Positions 17,830 to 27,405 of a stretch of DNA of 64,000 nt are shown in pieces; positions within the stretch are counted from its first letter, which is position 1; every line of letters starts with the position of its first letter. The DNA lies in the NCBI GenBank assembly GCA_964490845.1, contig CAZBED010000003.1, forward strand, positions 186,001 through 250,000. Direction: 5' to 3'. Both the position numbers and the translations under genes were made by a program. This stretch comes from JADJSS01 sp964490845. Lineage in GTDB: Bacteria > Bacteroidota > Bacteroidia > Chitinophagales > JADIYW01. Below the pieces are notes generated by a model, which saw only the letters and a list, made by a program, of their open reading frames with translations, made no database searches and was not told the origin of the DNA.

Positions 17830-17837
17830 CAAAGATA
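17830..17837 (-). promoter_or_regulatory. -7 promoter element for the ATP synthase operon
   Basis: Minus-strand TATCTTTG, an exact TAnnTTTG match 20 bases before the atpB ATG. Confidence 0.6.
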
Positions 17838-17892
17838 GTAATTTCCAAGGAGAGAAATAGGGTCGCGATAAATTAAATGTGTGTTAAATAGA

Positions 17893-17928
17893 ATAAATAA
17901 AAATGCCGCTCATGTGAGCGGCATTTTT
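17893..17928 (-). terminator. Terminator of the SusCD locus
   Basis: Palindrome AAAATGCCGCTCA/TGAGCGGCATTTT at 17900-17927, T-rich on its minus-strand side. It lies 25 bases after the last gene of the SusCD locus and insulates it from atpB. Confidence 0.85.
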
Positions 17929-17952
17929 ATTTATATTCTAAAAAGGGAAGGC

Positions 17953-19023
17953 TTATTTTGCTCTGTAGATAGCAGGTAAGGTTCCTATCTTTTTCATCCA
18001 ATTAACTGAGCGATGTTTTTTACGCGCAGTAGCAAATTCAGAACCATTCAACTTATAAACAACAAACTTATCTGCACTAACCTCAACTTTAAATAAGTCC
18101 TGAAGCTCAAATGCTCCATCATTTTCAGTATCAGGAGTATCCGTATTAAAGGCCAAATCATCATCTTGAACTAATTCTTTGAAATCCAATATGCCTTTTC
18201 TGCCAATATAGGATGTAACAGGGAATGAACCTTGTGATAGTGATAAAGCCCCGTAACCCAATAGACGATAAAAATTTGTATAAACAGAAGCTGTAATAAA
18301 ATAAACACCTTCCGGAAGCTCGTTTGTTGAGAAAGAGAGGCGCTCCGGATGCGATCCTGTAGCAGCATCATATAAACCCATATCTCCGCCAAGCGTATCA
18401 AACACATAAAAATCCATATCGACGGCATTCTTAGTATTTATAGTAGTATCCTCTTTCCCGGGTACAGAACTCCAGTAATGCAACAGATAATCCTTTTCCC
18501 AATAAAACTCCATATCTAAATATACATCCGTAGCATTTGTTATGGTTACATCCATAGTAACTGGTGTTATATTTGCATTAGCAACCGTTTGATCTCCAAT
18601 TGAGAGTTTAAATGTTTCAGAAGGCTCTGGTATATAATCGTCAATAATTCTAATTAAAAACGTCTGAGGAGCTGTGGTATAAGGCTCCCAAACTAATTCA
18701 GATATTGGATTATTGTTTTCATCGGTTATTTCATAATCCTCATCAGGTGTAGCATCACCGGCTATTTGTACTATTGGTAGATGGACTTCTGATATCTGCC
18801 CTTCACTTAAAGAAACCTGAATAGCAATAATTGTAGATTTACCATCTTCATCAGGTATTGTATCTTCTCTAACAACAATTGAAGATGGTACACCAAGAAT
18901 ATTTACAGAGGCAGATGATTTCACCAAAGTACTGTAATCTTTGAATACATCTTTCTTACATCCTGTTGTTGTTGCAATCGCTAACAACAGAAATGCAGAC
19001 ATAATGGAATTTATTTTTTTCAT
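17953..19023 (-). CDS. Lipoprotein with Calx-beta-like domain, SusCD accessory
   Basis: 356 residues with a lipoprotein signal ending ATTTGC at about residue 22. Residues 60-175 resemble a Calx-beta/immunoglobulin-like domain: GDATPDEDYEI followed by RIIDDYIPEPSETFKLSIGD is the typical acidic calcium-binding pattern. The C-terminal 180 residues are unrecognised. Last gene of the SusC-SusD operon, 24 bases after the preceding lipoprotein gene. Such terminal lipoproteins usually sit on the cell surface and help bind the substrate of the uptake system (family knowledge). The substrate is unknown. Confidence 0.75.
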   Translation of the reverse strand: MKKINSIMSAFLLLAIATTTGCKKDVFKDYSTLVKSSASVNILGVPSSIVVREDTIPDEDGKSTIIAIQVSLSEGQISEVHLPIVQIAGDATPDEDYEITDENNNPISELVWEPYTTAPQTFLIRIIDDYIPEPSETFKLSIGDQTVANANITPVTMDVTITNATDVYLDMEFYWEKDYLLHYWSSVPGKEDTTINTKNAVDMDFYVFDTLGGDMGLYDAATGSHPERLSFSTNELPEGVYFITASVYTNFYRLLGYGALSLSQGSFPVTSYIGRKGILDFKELVQDDDLAFNTDTPDTENDGAFELQDLFKVEVSADKFVVYKLNGSEFATARKKHRSVNWMKKIGTLPAIYRAK

Positions 19024-19047
19024 ATTCTTATATTTATATTGAATTAA

Positions 19048-19998
19048 CTATTTTCTGACTAATTTCATATATATTTCTCTCGGCCCCGGCTGAGCGCCAC
19101 CTGGATTAAAATAACCAACAGACATATCCAAAGTATCTTTTCCACTTGGCATTTTAACAACGTAATTTGAAAAGTCACAATTAAGAGTAGGCAGGTTACC
19201 TGGGTCAGCTTCACAGGTACTAATAACTATACCGTTGATTTTTTGATCCTCGCCTTCGTATTTCTTGGGATAACTTATTTTGTCCCCTTCTATCGTGAAA
19301 ACTAACCTGTTTCCTACAAAACTGGAAATACCTACAACACCAACCATTTCATAAGTAGTCGCATTTAGTGCATTAACAACATAGGTAGAATTCCAATCAT
19401 TTGGATTGTCCGTCTCGTTACTGTTAATAGGTGTAGCAGTAGATCTTTTATATTTTCCTTTAACTATGCGATATTGACCGGCAAATCTTGCATTAACGAA
19501 TATCGTATTAGATGTAGGAATCACTCTTCTACCATCATCTAGAACCATAACATACGTTAACAACCAATAATAGCCTGGTTTTAATAAACTGTCTGCTTCA
19601 ATAGGTTCACCATCAATATTTAGACCGTCTCTTAACTGGTTAAAGCTAGCTGTATATGTAGTAAAGTTAGTGGTTGTTTTATCCGATAAATCAATAGTGT
19701 TAAATAATACATTCTCACTCTTCACTTTTTCACCAGTGCTAGTTGTATCACCTGTAAAAAACTGCTTAAATACTTCTATTGACTTTATATTGTGGCTAAC
19801 ACCTTGATAATATTTTAAAGTAATATCAAAAGAAGAATCAATTAATCCGGTTTTGTAAATTATTGCCGGGGTTCTAATTTCAATTAAACCACCTTCTTTA
19901 GCATCACCTGTAACAGGGTTGTCGAACTTTGTACAGGAGGCAATTAAACCTATGACAAGCAGCAAAAATAGCCCTAGTTTAATATTTATTTTTTTCAT
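19048..19998 (-). CDS. Lipoprotein of the SusCD locus, unknown family
   Basis: 316 residues with a lipoprotein signal (LVIGLIASC, acylated Cys near residue 22). The remainder is beta-rich and I do not recognise a domain. Its position directly after SusD (28-base gap) and before another lipoprotein fits the SusE/SusF-like slot of polysaccharide or peptide uptake loci. A surface-exposed binding role is an inference from position only. Confidence 0.75.
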   Translation of the reverse strand: MKKINIKLGLFLLLVIGLIASCTKFDNPVTGDAKEGGLIEIRTPAIIYKTGLIDSSFDITLKYYQGVSHNIKSIEVFKQFFTGDTTSTGEKVKSENVLFNTIDLSDKTTTNFTTYTASFNQLRDGLNIDGEPIEADSLLKPGYYWLLTYVMVLDDGRRVIPTSNTIFVNARFAGQYRIVKGKYKRSTATPINSNETDNPNDWNSTYVVNALNATTYEMVGVVGISSFVGNRLVFTIEGDKISYPKKYEGEDQKINGIVISTCEADPGNLPTLNCDFSNYVVKMPSGKDTLDMSVGYFNPGGAQPGPREIYMKLVRK

Positions 19999-20026
19999 TG
20001 GAACAATTTTTAAAAGTTATAAATTT

Positions 20027-21490
20027 TTATGGTTTCAACCACCAAATTTTAGTCGTTAATAAATCGGCACCTTGATTTGCAACTGCAGCAGTATATGAAG
20101 CAGAATTGATAGACTGTTCATTTGATGGATATTGATATCTGGATGGAATCTCATCAATAACACCATCAACTGCTGGTGACAAGACAGGGAATTTTGTTCT
20201 TCTCCATTCTGTCCATGCTTCAATACCTTGACCAAACAATGCAATCCACTTTTGTTCCGCTATTCTTTGTAACTCATTCCCTGGACTGGCTGCAATATCT
20301 ACAACAGGTTTAGATAAATAATTATCAACATCTGCAGGCTTTGTTATCCCGTTAAAAATCAATGAAGCCTCAATACCACTTTTATAATACCCTTCTACTG
20401 TACCAGTGGATATAAATGATTTTTGTTTCGCTTCTGCTAAAAGGAAACATAATTCTGCATAAGACATAAATACACCCGGTGCATTGGCAGCCAAATATTT
20501 TTTACCTATAGCAGAAATATTTTTATATCCGAATGCTGCTGAAGGAACATTATTATACCCTGAAGGTTTTCCCCTGTATGTACTATCAGATGCTTTCTGC
20601 GCATAAACAGGTAATCTCGGATCACCAAGATTGGACAACATATTTATTAAAACACTATTCACCTTCCACTCTGCTCTATTTCCGAAAACTACTGTTTCAT
20701 AGAAAGGATTGGCTGTAGGTTGTGCTGTATTGAATACAAATGCAGCGTCATCACTGTTAGAAGAGAACCAGTTGCCGCTGTTTACAATAGCCTGTAAGTC
20801 TGCTGCAACATTCTTTTTAGAAGAGATACGCATTAAACATCTGAATTTCAATGAGCCGGCAAATTTTTTCCATTTGGTGATATCCCCTTTATACATTACA
20901 TCCGACGAAGCAGGAACTTCTCCGTTACCCGGAGCCATCAATGTTTGTGCTTCATCCAAAAACGCTAAGATTCCGGTATAAACATCCTCTTGTTTATCAT
21001 ATTTCGGTTTATAAAGACCTTCGCTTGCTTTTAACGCCTCAGAGAAAGGAATATCTCCGTAACAGTCTGTTAAAACGCTGAATCCGTATGCTTTTAACAC
21101 AAGTGCAATACCTTGAAGATTTTTATTATTTTCCTCAGTTGCTATTATGTACATTTTATTTGCATCATTGACTACATCTTCATAAATGGTTTCCCAGAAA
21201 TCCTGAACAACCCCGCCACGTGGCTTGTATCTTTCTTCGTCGTTATACTGAACTTTAGATAAATGCTGTGCCCAACATCCACCCATATCTCCACCCACGA
21301 AGGTAGAATACATACCGGTTGAGTTGGCAACATCTCCATCTTCACCCATGCAAGTATATAAGATATTCGGGATTAAGGCTGCAGCAGGAACTTTTCCAGG
21401 CTGGTTTGGATTGGTGTTCGTACTCTCGAAATCACTACATCCTTGCAGCAATACCGAGAAAATTCCAAATGCTAAAATATATTTTTTCAT
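20027..21490 (-). CDS. SusD/RagB-like nutrient-binding outer-membrane lipoprotein
   Basis: Surface lipoprotein that caps the SusC channel. 487 residues. Signal peptide with lipobox VLLQGC, then DFESTNTNPNQP, the usual opening of the SusD-like_2 subfamily. TPR-like helices contain YGDIPFSEALKA, the conserved DCYGDIPFSEA block. The C-terminal EQKWIALFGQGIEAWTEWRRT is diagnostic of the family. Starts 18 bases after the SusC stop codon. Confidence 0.93.
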   Translation of the reverse strand: MKKYILAFGIFSVLLQGCSDFESTNTNPNQPGKVPAAALIPNILYTCMGEDGDVANSTGMYSTFVGGDMGGCWAQHLSKVQYNDEERYKPRGGVVQDFWETIYEDVVNDANKMYIIATEENNKNLQGIALVLKAYGFSVLTDCYGDIPFSEALKASEGLYKPKYDKQEDVYTGILAFLDEAQTLMAPGNGEVPASSDVMYKGDITKWKKFAGSLKFRCLMRISSKKNVAADLQAIVNSGNWFSSNSDDAAFVFNTAQPTANPFYETVVFGNRAEWKVNSVLINMLSNLGDPRLPVYAQKASDSTYRGKPSGYNNVPSAAFGYKNISAIGKKYLAANAPGVFMSYAELCFLLAEAKQKSFISTGTVEGYYKSGIEASLIFNGITKPADVDNYLSKPVVDIAASPGNELQRIAEQKWIALFGQGIEAWTEWRRTKFPVLSPAVDGVIDEIPSRYQYPSNEQSINSASYTAAVANQGADLLTTKIWWLKP

Positions 21491-21508
21491 GTCGTTACTT
21501 TTAAATTT

Positions 21509-24500
21509 TTAGAATTTAATATTGAAGTTAAATCCAATACTTCTCGCTGATGGCAATTGTCCGAATTCCTGACCTTGTTCACCATTCGCACTGCTAAACG
21601 CTGACTCCGGATCGATGTGCGGCGCTTTTTTGTATAATATCATCAGGTTACGAGCCACCACACCAAAACCTATATCTTCGATTCTTGTATTTTTGAATGC
21701 TTTCTTAGGAAGGTTGTAGCTCACCACCAACTGTCTCCATTTTATATAAGAGGCATCGAATGTACCATTGACCGTTGTACTGTTATCGAATGCAGCATGG
21801 TTATAATCTTGCGCTGATCTTACTACATCATTCGGTACAAATACTGGATTATCTTCTGTACCCTCATTCTTAACACCAACACCCACGATACCTGTTTCTC
21901 TTCCTAACAATGTTTCGTTCAGCGTACCTGCATATCTGCCCCAAGTATATGTCATGGAGTGAATCAAACCTCCCCATTTCATATCAAATAAGGTACTGAT
22001 GCTGACACCTTTCACATAAATATCTAAACTAACGCCACCTGTCCATTTAGGAACGATAGAACCAAATACTTTTGTAGTTGGGTCAGGAGATGGCAAACCA
22101 TTTTTATGGATGATTTGTCCGTCGGGAGCACGTAAATAATCGTGTCCGACAATTAATCCTAGTGGCTGTCCTACTCTGGCTTCTAATGTCATATCCCACT
22201 GGCCGCCTAAGATATAAGAATCCAGACCACCTAAAGAAAGTACTTTGTTCCAGTTTTTAGCCCAGTTTAAATTAACGCCGATCTTATAGTCAGCTTTATC
22301 CAACAATTTAGCACCGAATTGTAATTCCACCCCGTTATTCTTGATAGAGGCTACGTTATTCCATGCGCTGGTATAACCGGTACCTGCAGAAACGTTAACA
22401 GGAACCAATAAGTCAGAACTTTTCTTTTCATAGTAAGCAACATCGAAGTTGATTCTGTTTTTAATAAGTCTTGCTTCCAAACCAACTTCCCAGCTTTTTG
22501 TCGATTCTGGTTTTAAGTTCGGATTGTTTAATGTTGATGGGTCAAATATCAAGATAGTGCTTCCTAACTTTAAATTTCTGATTGTAAAGGTCTGATCTGT
22601 TCTGTATGGTTCTAACGCTCCGAAAGAACCCACTTTTGAATAACTACCTCTAATTTTCAGGTAGTTCAACATATCCTGATTCTTTTTAATCAACTCTGAC
22701 AATACTAAACCACCACCAACTGAATAAGATAAGAAGTTATTTGATTTCTTAGGCAAACGACTGGACCAGTCATTTCTAACAGAGAAGTCAGTGTATATCC
22801 AACCATCCCAGGATAAACCACCTGTACCGTAGATACTGTATAAGTTACTGTTGATTTGTTCCGTTAAAGTTTGAGCTGTTGTACCGGATTTTACGTTACC
22901 GATAGTATATAACCCCGGTAATTCTAACGCATCTGCCTGTACTGCTACTCTTTTGTAACGCTCTGTCATTAAGTTACCTGCCAACGTTAAGGTTACCCCT
23001 AATCTGTCTTTCAGGAATTTATCATCATAACCAATCATCAACTCGGAGTTCATTTCCGTAGCATTTCTGTGGTTTTCTCTGAAGAAACCATCCAGTGATT
23101 CGTTTGTTCCGATTGATTTTTGCTCTGTAATAACACTAGACCAGTAGTCAACCCCTGTTCGTGCTTTTACAAACAAGTATTTTTTAATCTGATAATTCAA
23201 CTGGATATTACCAATGAGTCTGTTTTTGTCATATTTGTTCAGGTTATTATCCAACACCCAGAACGGGTTGTTTTGGAACTGTGTATTCCAGTTGTATGGA
23301 GTTCCTGCAGCAGGTCTTCCTGCTCCTACTATCGGCAGGTTTCTCCAATCTTTTAATGCATTGAAATCCACATTACGTCCTGACCAGATGGTTTGTTGTA
23401 CGAAGTTTTCAGAAGCATAACCACCTGTTGGCAAGTTTCCTGATTTTTCTTTAATATAATTTAAGGAAAAACTGGAAGTTAATTTTTCTGTCAATTTTCC
23501 GGAAGCATTTACCGCAACGGTATATCTGTTAAAATCGGTATTATAAATCATACCTTTTTGGTTGTTATTACCAAAAGAAAGTCTGTATGTAAATTTATCG
23601 GTAGCACCTTCAAATGCCACACTGTTGTTCCAGGTAATACCTGTTCTGTATAAACTTCTTACGTTATTAGGTCTGGAAACCCATGGTAATGGTTTACCAC
23701 CTACTGTATAAGAATTCCACTGAACAAACTCTAATCCTTTATCCAATGGTGGTCCCCAGCTTTCATCCACAGCACCGTCAGCATCTCCTTCATCACCCCA
23801 GGTAAAGAAATCTTTATTTGGGCCTTGTCCATAGGAATTTTGAAAATCAGGTATTACTAATGGCTGCTCAAACGTCAATGAAGTATTTAATGACACGCCA
23901 ATTGGGCCTCCTTCTTTGCTTTTAGGTCCTTTTTTTGTAGTGATTAACACTACGCCGTTTGCAGCGCGGATACCATAGATAGCCGTTGCTGTTGGGCCTT
24001 TCAAAACCTGAATATCTTCAACGTCATCAGCATTTATTGAACCAATACCATTTGGAAGGTCAAATCCGCCTGTAGAACCTGCGTCGCTAAAAGAACGGTT
24101 ATCAATAGGAACACCATCAATTACATATAAAGGCTGGTTATTACCTGTGATGGAGTTACTTCCCCTAATAACCAATCTGGATGAAGCACCTACTGCTCCG
24201 GAACTGCTGGTTACCTGTACGCCGGCAATTTTACCACTCAATGAGTTAACAATATTTGTCTCTCTGGCTTTATTGATATCATCTCCGCCGATTTTCTGTA
24301 CTGCATAGCTTAATGCTTTCTCTTCTTTCTTCACACCTAATGCTGTTACTACCAATTCTTCCAGCACTTTTCCCTCAACAGCCATAGCTGCATCAATTTT
24401 GAGAGCAGTAATTGGTTTTTCTAAATTAGTGTATCCAACGTAAGAGAATACTAAAGTAGTAACATCTTTTGGCAATTCCAATGTGTACTTTCCATCAATG

Positions 24501-24664
24501 TCTGTAACGGTGCCAATTGTTGTACCCTTTCCTGTAACGTTCACACCTATCAGTGCCTCACCGGTGGTTGCATCCTTTACAGTACCGCTAAGGGAGCGGT
24601 TCTGCGCAAATACCTGAGCTGTCAGCAACAACCCAAATAACCATAATAATAGCGTTTTTTTCAT
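21509..24664 (-). CDS. SusC/RagA TonB-linked outer-membrane transporter
   Basis: 1051-residue TonB-dependent receptor. Signal peptide (1-20); carboxypeptidase-regulatory-like domain at about 23-105 (LSGTVKDATTGEALIGVNV); TonB box/linker (EELVVTALGVKKEEKAL); plug domain with the SusC signatures INSLSGKIAGVQV-like and IRGSNSITGNNQPLYVIDGV; then a 22-strand barrel ending SARSIGFNFNIKF with terminal Phe. It imports a substrate captured by the SusD partner. No glycoside hydrolase, peptidase, or ECF sigma/anti-sigma pair is adjacent, so the cargo cannot be named. Confidence 0.96.
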   Translation of the reverse strand: MKKTLLLWLFGLLLTAQVFAQNRSLSGTVKDATTGEALIGVNVTGKGTTIGTVTDIDGKYTLELPKDVTTLVFSYVGYTNLEKPITALKIDAAMAVEGKVLEELVVTALGVKKEEKALSYAVQKIGGDDINKARETNIVNSLSGKIAGVQVTSSSGAVGASSRLVIRGSNSITGNNQPLYVIDGVPIDNRSFSDAGSTGGFDLPNGIGSINADDVEDIQVLKGPTATAIYGIRAANGVVLITTKKGPKSKEGGPIGVSLNTSLTFEQPLVIPDFQNSYGQGPNKDFFTWGDEGDADGAVDESWGPPLDKGLEFVQWNSYTVGGKPLPWVSRPNNVRSLYRTGITWNNSVAFEGATDKFTYRLSFGNNNQKGMIYNTDFNRYTVAVNASGKLTEKLTSSFSLNYIKEKSGNLPTGGYASENFVQQTIWSGRNVDFNALKDWRNLPIVGAGRPAAGTPYNWNTQFQNNPFWVLDNNLNKYDKNRLIGNIQLNYQIKKYLFVKARTGVDYWSSVITEQKSIGTNESLDGFFRENHRNATEMNSELMIGYDDKFLKDRLGVTLTLAGNLMTERYKRVAVQADALELPGLYTIGNVKSGTTAQTLTEQINSNLYSIYGTGGLSWDGWIYTDFSVRNDWSSRLPKKSNNFLSYSVGGGLVLSELIKKNQDMLNYLKIRGSYSKVGSFGALEPYRTDQTFTIRNLKLGSTILIFDPSTLNNPNLKPESTKSWEVGLEARLIKNRINFDVAYYEKKSSDLLVPVNVSAGTGYTSAWNNVASIKNNGVELQFGAKLLDKADYKIGVNLNWAKNWNKVLSLGGLDSYILGGQWDMTLEARVGQPLGLIVGHDYLRAPDGQIIHKNGLPSPDPTTKVFGSIVPKWTGGVSLDIYVKGVSISTLFDMKWGGLIHSMTYTWGRYAGTLNETLLGRETGIVGVGVKNEGTEDNPVFVPNDVVRSAQDYNHAAFDNSTTVNGTFDASYIKWRQLVVSYNLPKKAFKNTRIEDIGFGVVARNLMILYKKAPHIDPESAFSSANGEQGQEFGQLPSARSIGFNFNIKF

Positions 24665-24909
24665 AAAGACTAACTGGTTTTGTTAATAATTCTTAAAGAA
24701 GTTAAATGTATGTTAATCCGCAATATTACTACATTTTTTTAAGAAACAAGAAAATTTTTAAGAATTTTTAATGGAATCTTGGTGTTTCTCCCGAAATATA
24801 CAAACAATCAGTTAGTGGTTTATTTTGTATAGTCAGCTATTACTATACTTTAAAGAGGATAATGTGCCCGTAAGTCCCAATAAAATAAAGCGATTCCGGA
24901 CTCTCTTCT

Positions 24910-26034
24910 TTAATAGTTTATTGTCTGCTCTTCCATATATTCCGGCATTTGCCTGAACTCATACTGCTGATTTCTGAGCCTTGGTTCAAATCCCGCAGCA
25001 CGGATAGCATCTTGAATACTTTTAGAGGTAAAGCGATGAGGTGCACCGGCGGCAGAAACTACATTTTCCTCTATCATAATAGAACCAAAATCATTGGCGC
25101 CGGCCTGCAGGCATAATTGTGCCACATTTTTACCGACAGTCAGCCAGGACGCCTGTATGTTCTTAATATTCGGCAACATGATTCTGCTGATAGCCAACAT
25201 ACGGATATATTCATCACCGGTGACTTGATTGCGGATATTACGCATCTTTTTCAGCAAGGTTCCTTCATCCTGGTATGGCCATGGAATAAACGCCAGAAAG
25301 CCCCTGGCATCGGCGGGCTTTTCACTTTGCACCTGGCGTATCCAAACAAGATGCTCCATTCGCTCATAAATTGTTTCAATATGCCCGAACATCATGGTAG
25401 CAGAAGTGGTGATGTGCAGCTGATGTGCGGCTCGCATCACATTCAGCCATTCTTCACCGCTGCACTTGCCTTTTGCGAGCAACCTCCTTACCCGGTCATT
25501 CAGGATTTCGGCGCCGGCGCCCGGCAATGAATCCAGCCCCGCCTTTTTAAGTTCTTTCAGCACTTCCGTATGCGACAAACCTTCCAGTTTACAGATATGC
25601 GCTATCTCGGGAGGCCCGAGCGCATGTAATTTTAGTTCAGGATAGATTTTTTTTATCGCTGAAAATGTATCAACATAAAACTTAAGTCCTAAATCCGGAT
25701 GGTGTCCGCCCTGTAAAAGCAACTGATCGCCGCCATATTGGATGGTTTCGTCGATTTTCTTCTTATAGGTCTCCATATCCGTGATATATGCTTCTTCATG
25801 CCCAGGTTTTCTGTAAAAATTACAGAACTTACAATTAGCCACACACACATTGGTTGTATTCACGTTCCGGTCTATCTGCCATGTTACAATATTGTCCGGT
25901 TTTTGAATTTTACGCAATTGATGCCCGATGGCCATCAATTCGGCTGTTGGAGCCTGCTCAAATAAAAACACCCCCTCTTCTATGGTCAGGAATTCAAAAC
26001 GGAGCGCTTTTTCGTATAAATCAGAAAGAGTCAT
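24910..26034 (-). CDS. mqnC: Cyclic dehypoxanthinyl futalosine synthase (radical SAM)
   Basis: Menaquinone biosynthesis by the futalosine route: cyclises dehypoxanthine futalosine. The 374-residue protein carries the radical-SAM motif C64-x3-C68-x2-C71 (CVANCKFC) followed by FYR. It has the MqnC/MqnE family block DSLPGAGAEILNDRVRR, MFGHIETIYERMEHL and a C-terminal GANDFGSIMIEENVVSAAGA. The wording TTNVCVANCKFCNFYR favours MqnC over MqnE. It is divergent from the M16 gene and monocistronic here; other mqn genes are not in the window. Confidence 0.92.
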   Translation of the reverse strand: MTLSDLYEKALRFEFLTIEEGVFLFEQAPTAELMAIGHQLRKIQKPDNIVTWQIDRNVNTTNVCVANCKFCNFYRKPGHEEAYITDMETYKKKIDETIQYGGDQLLLQGGHHPDLGLKFYVDTFSAIKKIYPELKLHALGPPEIAHICKLEGLSHTEVLKELKKAGLDSLPGAGAEILNDRVRRLLAKGKCSGEEWLNVMRAAHQLHITTSATMMFGHIETIYERMEHLVWIRQVQSEKPADARGFLAFIPWPYQDEGTLLKKMRNIRNQVTGDEYIRMLAISRIMLPNIKNIQASWLTVGKNVAQLCLQAGANDFGSIMIEENVVSAAGAPHRFTSKSIQDAIRAAGFEPRLRNQQYEFRQMPEYMEEQTINY

Positions 26035-26151
26035 TTTGTTATTTTACAGTACAAAGGTAAAATGTTGTGATGAGATAATGAAACAATGTACCAATGGTTA
26101 AATTGCAGATAAACACATTAAGTTATTGTTTCATTGTTACATTATTTAATC

Positions 26152-26159
26152 TACTTTTG
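26152..26159 (+). promoter_or_regulatory. -7 promoter element for the M16 peptidase operon
   Basis: TACTTTTG, an exact TAnnTTTG match that ends five bases before the ATG at 26164. The transcript would begin at or next to the start codon, implying a leaderless mRNA. Confidence 0.5.
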
Positions 26160-26163
26160 CAGC

Positions 26164-27399
26164 ATGATTGATTACAGTAAAGAAGTATTTAAAAACGGGC
26201 TGATACTGATTCATCACCATGATACGACAACTCCCTTCGTGGTGGTCAATATACTCTACAACGTAGGCGCAAAACATGAAGATGAAAACCGTACAGGTTT
26301 TGCACATTTATTCGAACACCTGATGTTCAGCGGCAGCAAACACTTTCCGGATTTTGACAAACCGTTGCAGGCAGCATCCGGAGAGAACAACGCCTTCACC
26401 AACAACGACTATACCAACTACTACGATATTGTGCCTGCATCGAATATTGAAATTCCGTTGTGCCTGGAAGCAGACCGTATGTCCAACCTGTCCATCCATG
26501 CAAAGAGCCTGTCAGTACAGCGAAAAGTAGTGTGCGAGGAATTTAAGGAAAACTACATCAACCAGCCGTACGGCAATGTATGGCACCTGCTGCGCGAAAT
26601 GGTGTACGAACAGCATCCGTATAAATGGCCTACTATCGGCAAATCGCTGAAACATGTCGAAGACGCCACCCTGAAAGATGTTCAATCTTTTTATGATAAA
26701 TATTATGCCCCCAACAATGCTATTCTGGTTATTGCGGGCAACATCAACAGAGAGGACGCATCGCGACTGGCGCACCGCTATTTCGATGATATGGCCCCCG
26801 TACCATTGACACCAAATAAATTTTCCGAACCTGTTCAGACGTCTGCCAAAGAAAAGACCGTCTACGAATCTGTTCCGCTGAATGCAGTGTACATCGCGTT
26901 TAAAATGTGCGACCGCATGCAACCGGAATATTACCATGCGGATATTGTTTCCGATATTTTATCCAATGGTACTTCTTCACGGCTACACGAACGGCTGGTC
27001 AAGAATGAAAAGGCATTTGTCGAAATCGACGCATATATTTCCGCCAGCAATGATGTCGGTATGTTTACCATAGAAGGGAAAGTATCTGAGGGCTATGATG
27101 TACAAAAAGCAACCGGCCTGATTTGGGCGGAACTGGAAAAGATGCAGCACGAACCCGTCAGCGAGCAAGAATTGCAGAAATGTAAAAACAAGATGCTGAC
27201 ATATATGAACTTCTCGGAAGCCAGCCTGCTGAACCGCGCCATCAGCTTAGCCTACTACGAGCTGCTGGGCGATGCCAATCTGATTAATGAAGAAGAACGA
27301 CAGTATGACGCCGTCAGTACAACAGATGTGCAAGACTACGCCAAAAAACTTTTTCAGAAAGAAAAAAGCAATACTCTTTACTACCTCAAAAAACAATAA
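26164..27399 (+). CDS. M16 family zinc metallopeptidase (catalytic subunit)
   Basis: Pitrilysin-type peptidase of the short M16B/M16C class, 411 residues. The inverted zinc motif is H48-L-F-E51-H52 (HLFEH), and Glu129 lies at the usual distance (about 76 residues) in VCEEFKENY. The second half repeats the M16 fold (YHADIVSDILSNGTSSRLHERLVK). The start is the ATG of MIDYSKEV; an in-frame TTG ten codons upstream precedes the promoter. It pairs with the next gene, which lacks the zinc site, giving the active/inactive heterodimer seen in mitochondrial processing peptidase-like pairs. No signal peptide is seen, so it is probably cytoplasmic. Confidence 0.9.
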   Translation: MIDYSKEVFKNGLILIHHHDTTTPFVVVNILYNVGAKHEDENRTGFAHLFEHLMFSGSKHFPDFDKPLQAASGENNAFTNNDYTNYYDIVPASNIEIPLCLEADRMSNLSIHAKSLSVQRKVVCEEFKENYINQPYGNVWHLLREMVYEQHPYKWPTIGKSLKHVEDATLKDVQSFYDKYYAPNNAILVIAGNINREDASRLAHRYFDDMAPVPLTPNKFSEPVQTSAKEKTVYESVPLNAVYIAFKMCDRMQPEYYHADIVSDILSNGTSSRLHERLVKNEKAFVEIDAYISASNDVGMFTIEGKVSEGYDVQKATGLIWAELEKMQHEPVSEQELQKCKNKMLTYMNFSEASLLNRAISLAYYELLGDANLINEEERQYDAVSTTDVQDYAKKLFQKEKSNTLYYLKKQ

Positions 27400-27405
27400 T
27401 GCTGC

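Noticed and set aside
24827..24848. Inverted repeat GTATAGT/ACTATAC downstream of mqnC as a terminator
   Set aside because: Short, A+T-rich stem and no T-run in the direction of mqnC transcription.
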